A stretch of 32,282 nucleotides of DNA from positions 1 through 32,282 of the forward strand of contig MFSU01000028.1 of assembly GCA_001785115.1 (NCBI GenBank), in the 5' to 3' direction. Positions within the stretch are counted from its first letter, which is position 1; each line of letters begins with the position of its first letter. Positions 32,219-32,282 of this stretch are shown one piece after another. Position numbers and translations under genes: made by a program. The stretch comes from Candidatus Muproteobacteria bacterium RBG_16_65_34 (lineage in GTDB: Bacteria > Pseudomonadota > Gammaproteobacteria > Acidiferrobacterales > Sulfurifustaceae). Below the pieces are notes generated by a model. The model ran no database searches and was not told where the DNA came from. It saw only the letters and a program-made list of their open reading frames with translations.

Positions 32219-32282
32219 GTGGGTGGCTGACCCACGGCAGGTAGCTTTTCTTTGCTCGTGCAAAGAAAAGCTACCAAAAGAA
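32219..32282 (+). repeat. Dispersed palindromic repeat (TTTTCTTT / AAAGAAAA type), copy 2, cut by the window end
   Basis: TTGTGGGTGGCTGACCCACG precedes a perfect 15-bp stem GGTAGCTTTTCTTTG / CAAAGAAAAGCTACC (32240-32275), then AAAAGAA at the edge. It is the inverted counterpart of 11523-11588. It lies 120 bp after the GGDEF-EAL gene stop; a small ATCGCC-ttc-GGCGAT stem at 32187-32201 lies between. Confidence 0.85.

Noticed and set aside
1-32282. tRNA, rRNA and riboswitch search by eye
   Set aside because: I saw no cloverleaf with a TTCGA loop context, no rRNA sequence and no recognised riboswitch core in any gap. A covariance search could still find something I missed.

Overview
The window is GC-rich chromosomal DNA from a proteobacterium, most likely a gammaproteobacterium. 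The main evidence is the block yicC / gmk-rpoZ-spoT-(ridA)-recG, which is the E. coli gmk-rpoZ-spoT-trmH-recG order with ridA where trmH would be. The ubiC-ubiA pair, prlC, the SrkA kinase and the SH3/TIGR04211 protein point the same way. A sulfur- or metal-oxidising lineage such as Acidiferrobacterales (Sulfurifustis/Sulfuricaulis) would fit, but that is a guess from general resemblance.

Layout. 1-1500: 3' part of a Fe(III) ABC importer (permease start and substrate-binding protein, minus strand) with a strong Fur box upstream. 1600-1870: a decayed second copy of xthA. 1949-6759: a PhnD-like binding protein meets, with overlapping stops, a minus-strand run prlC > SH3/coiled-coil membrane protein > DUF4124-glutaredoxin > xthA. 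6829-8485: srkA and a gamma-carbonic anhydrase. 8486-11622 is an accessory island: a DUF2281/MazF-type toxin-antitoxin pair, two AT-richer minus-strand ORFs arranged as integron cassettes with a recognisable attC site and no integrase in view, a frameshifted pseudogene and a dispersed repeat. 11623-17381: aroE with an alpha/beta hydrolase, a Na+/Ca2+ exchanger-family protein, a glutathione S-transferase, ubiC-ubiA and a PagL-like lipid A deacylase. 17692-24835: recG, ridA, spoT, rpoZ, gmk and yicC, all on the minus strand. 24991-32096 (plus strand): a Ser/Thr kinase-PP2C phosphatase pair, rph, rdgB and a large PAS-PAS-GGDEF-EAL sensor.

The most striking feature is not a gene. Many intergenic gaps hold degenerate short-period tandem repeats of two architectural classes. 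Class 1 has a strict 7-nt period with a different heptamer at each locus (161-221, 14407-14477, 19769-19860, 20316-20414, 26796-27036), often with an inverted counterpart array. Class 2 has 9-10-nt units (CAGGATTAA, CGCAGATGAA, CGCAGAGAG) usually facing an inverted copy, giving large hairpins (7832-7945, 13194-13349, 15190-15285, 17404-17480, 17523-17681, 23668-23962, 27763-27894). Several touch or enter coding sequence: one encodes the N-terminus of RecG and puts its start codon in the loop of a predicted hairpin. Two copies of one class 2 element (13194 and 17523) are near-identical end to end, with terminal inverted repeats, like a miniature mobile element. I know of heptameric STRR repeats in cyanobacteria, but not of a described system with this many locus-specific heptamers in a proteobacterium, so I treat this as the candidate undescribed system.

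All assignments were made by reading the sequence. No database search was run. Start codons were chosen by ribosome-binding site and family alignment and often differ from the ORF track.
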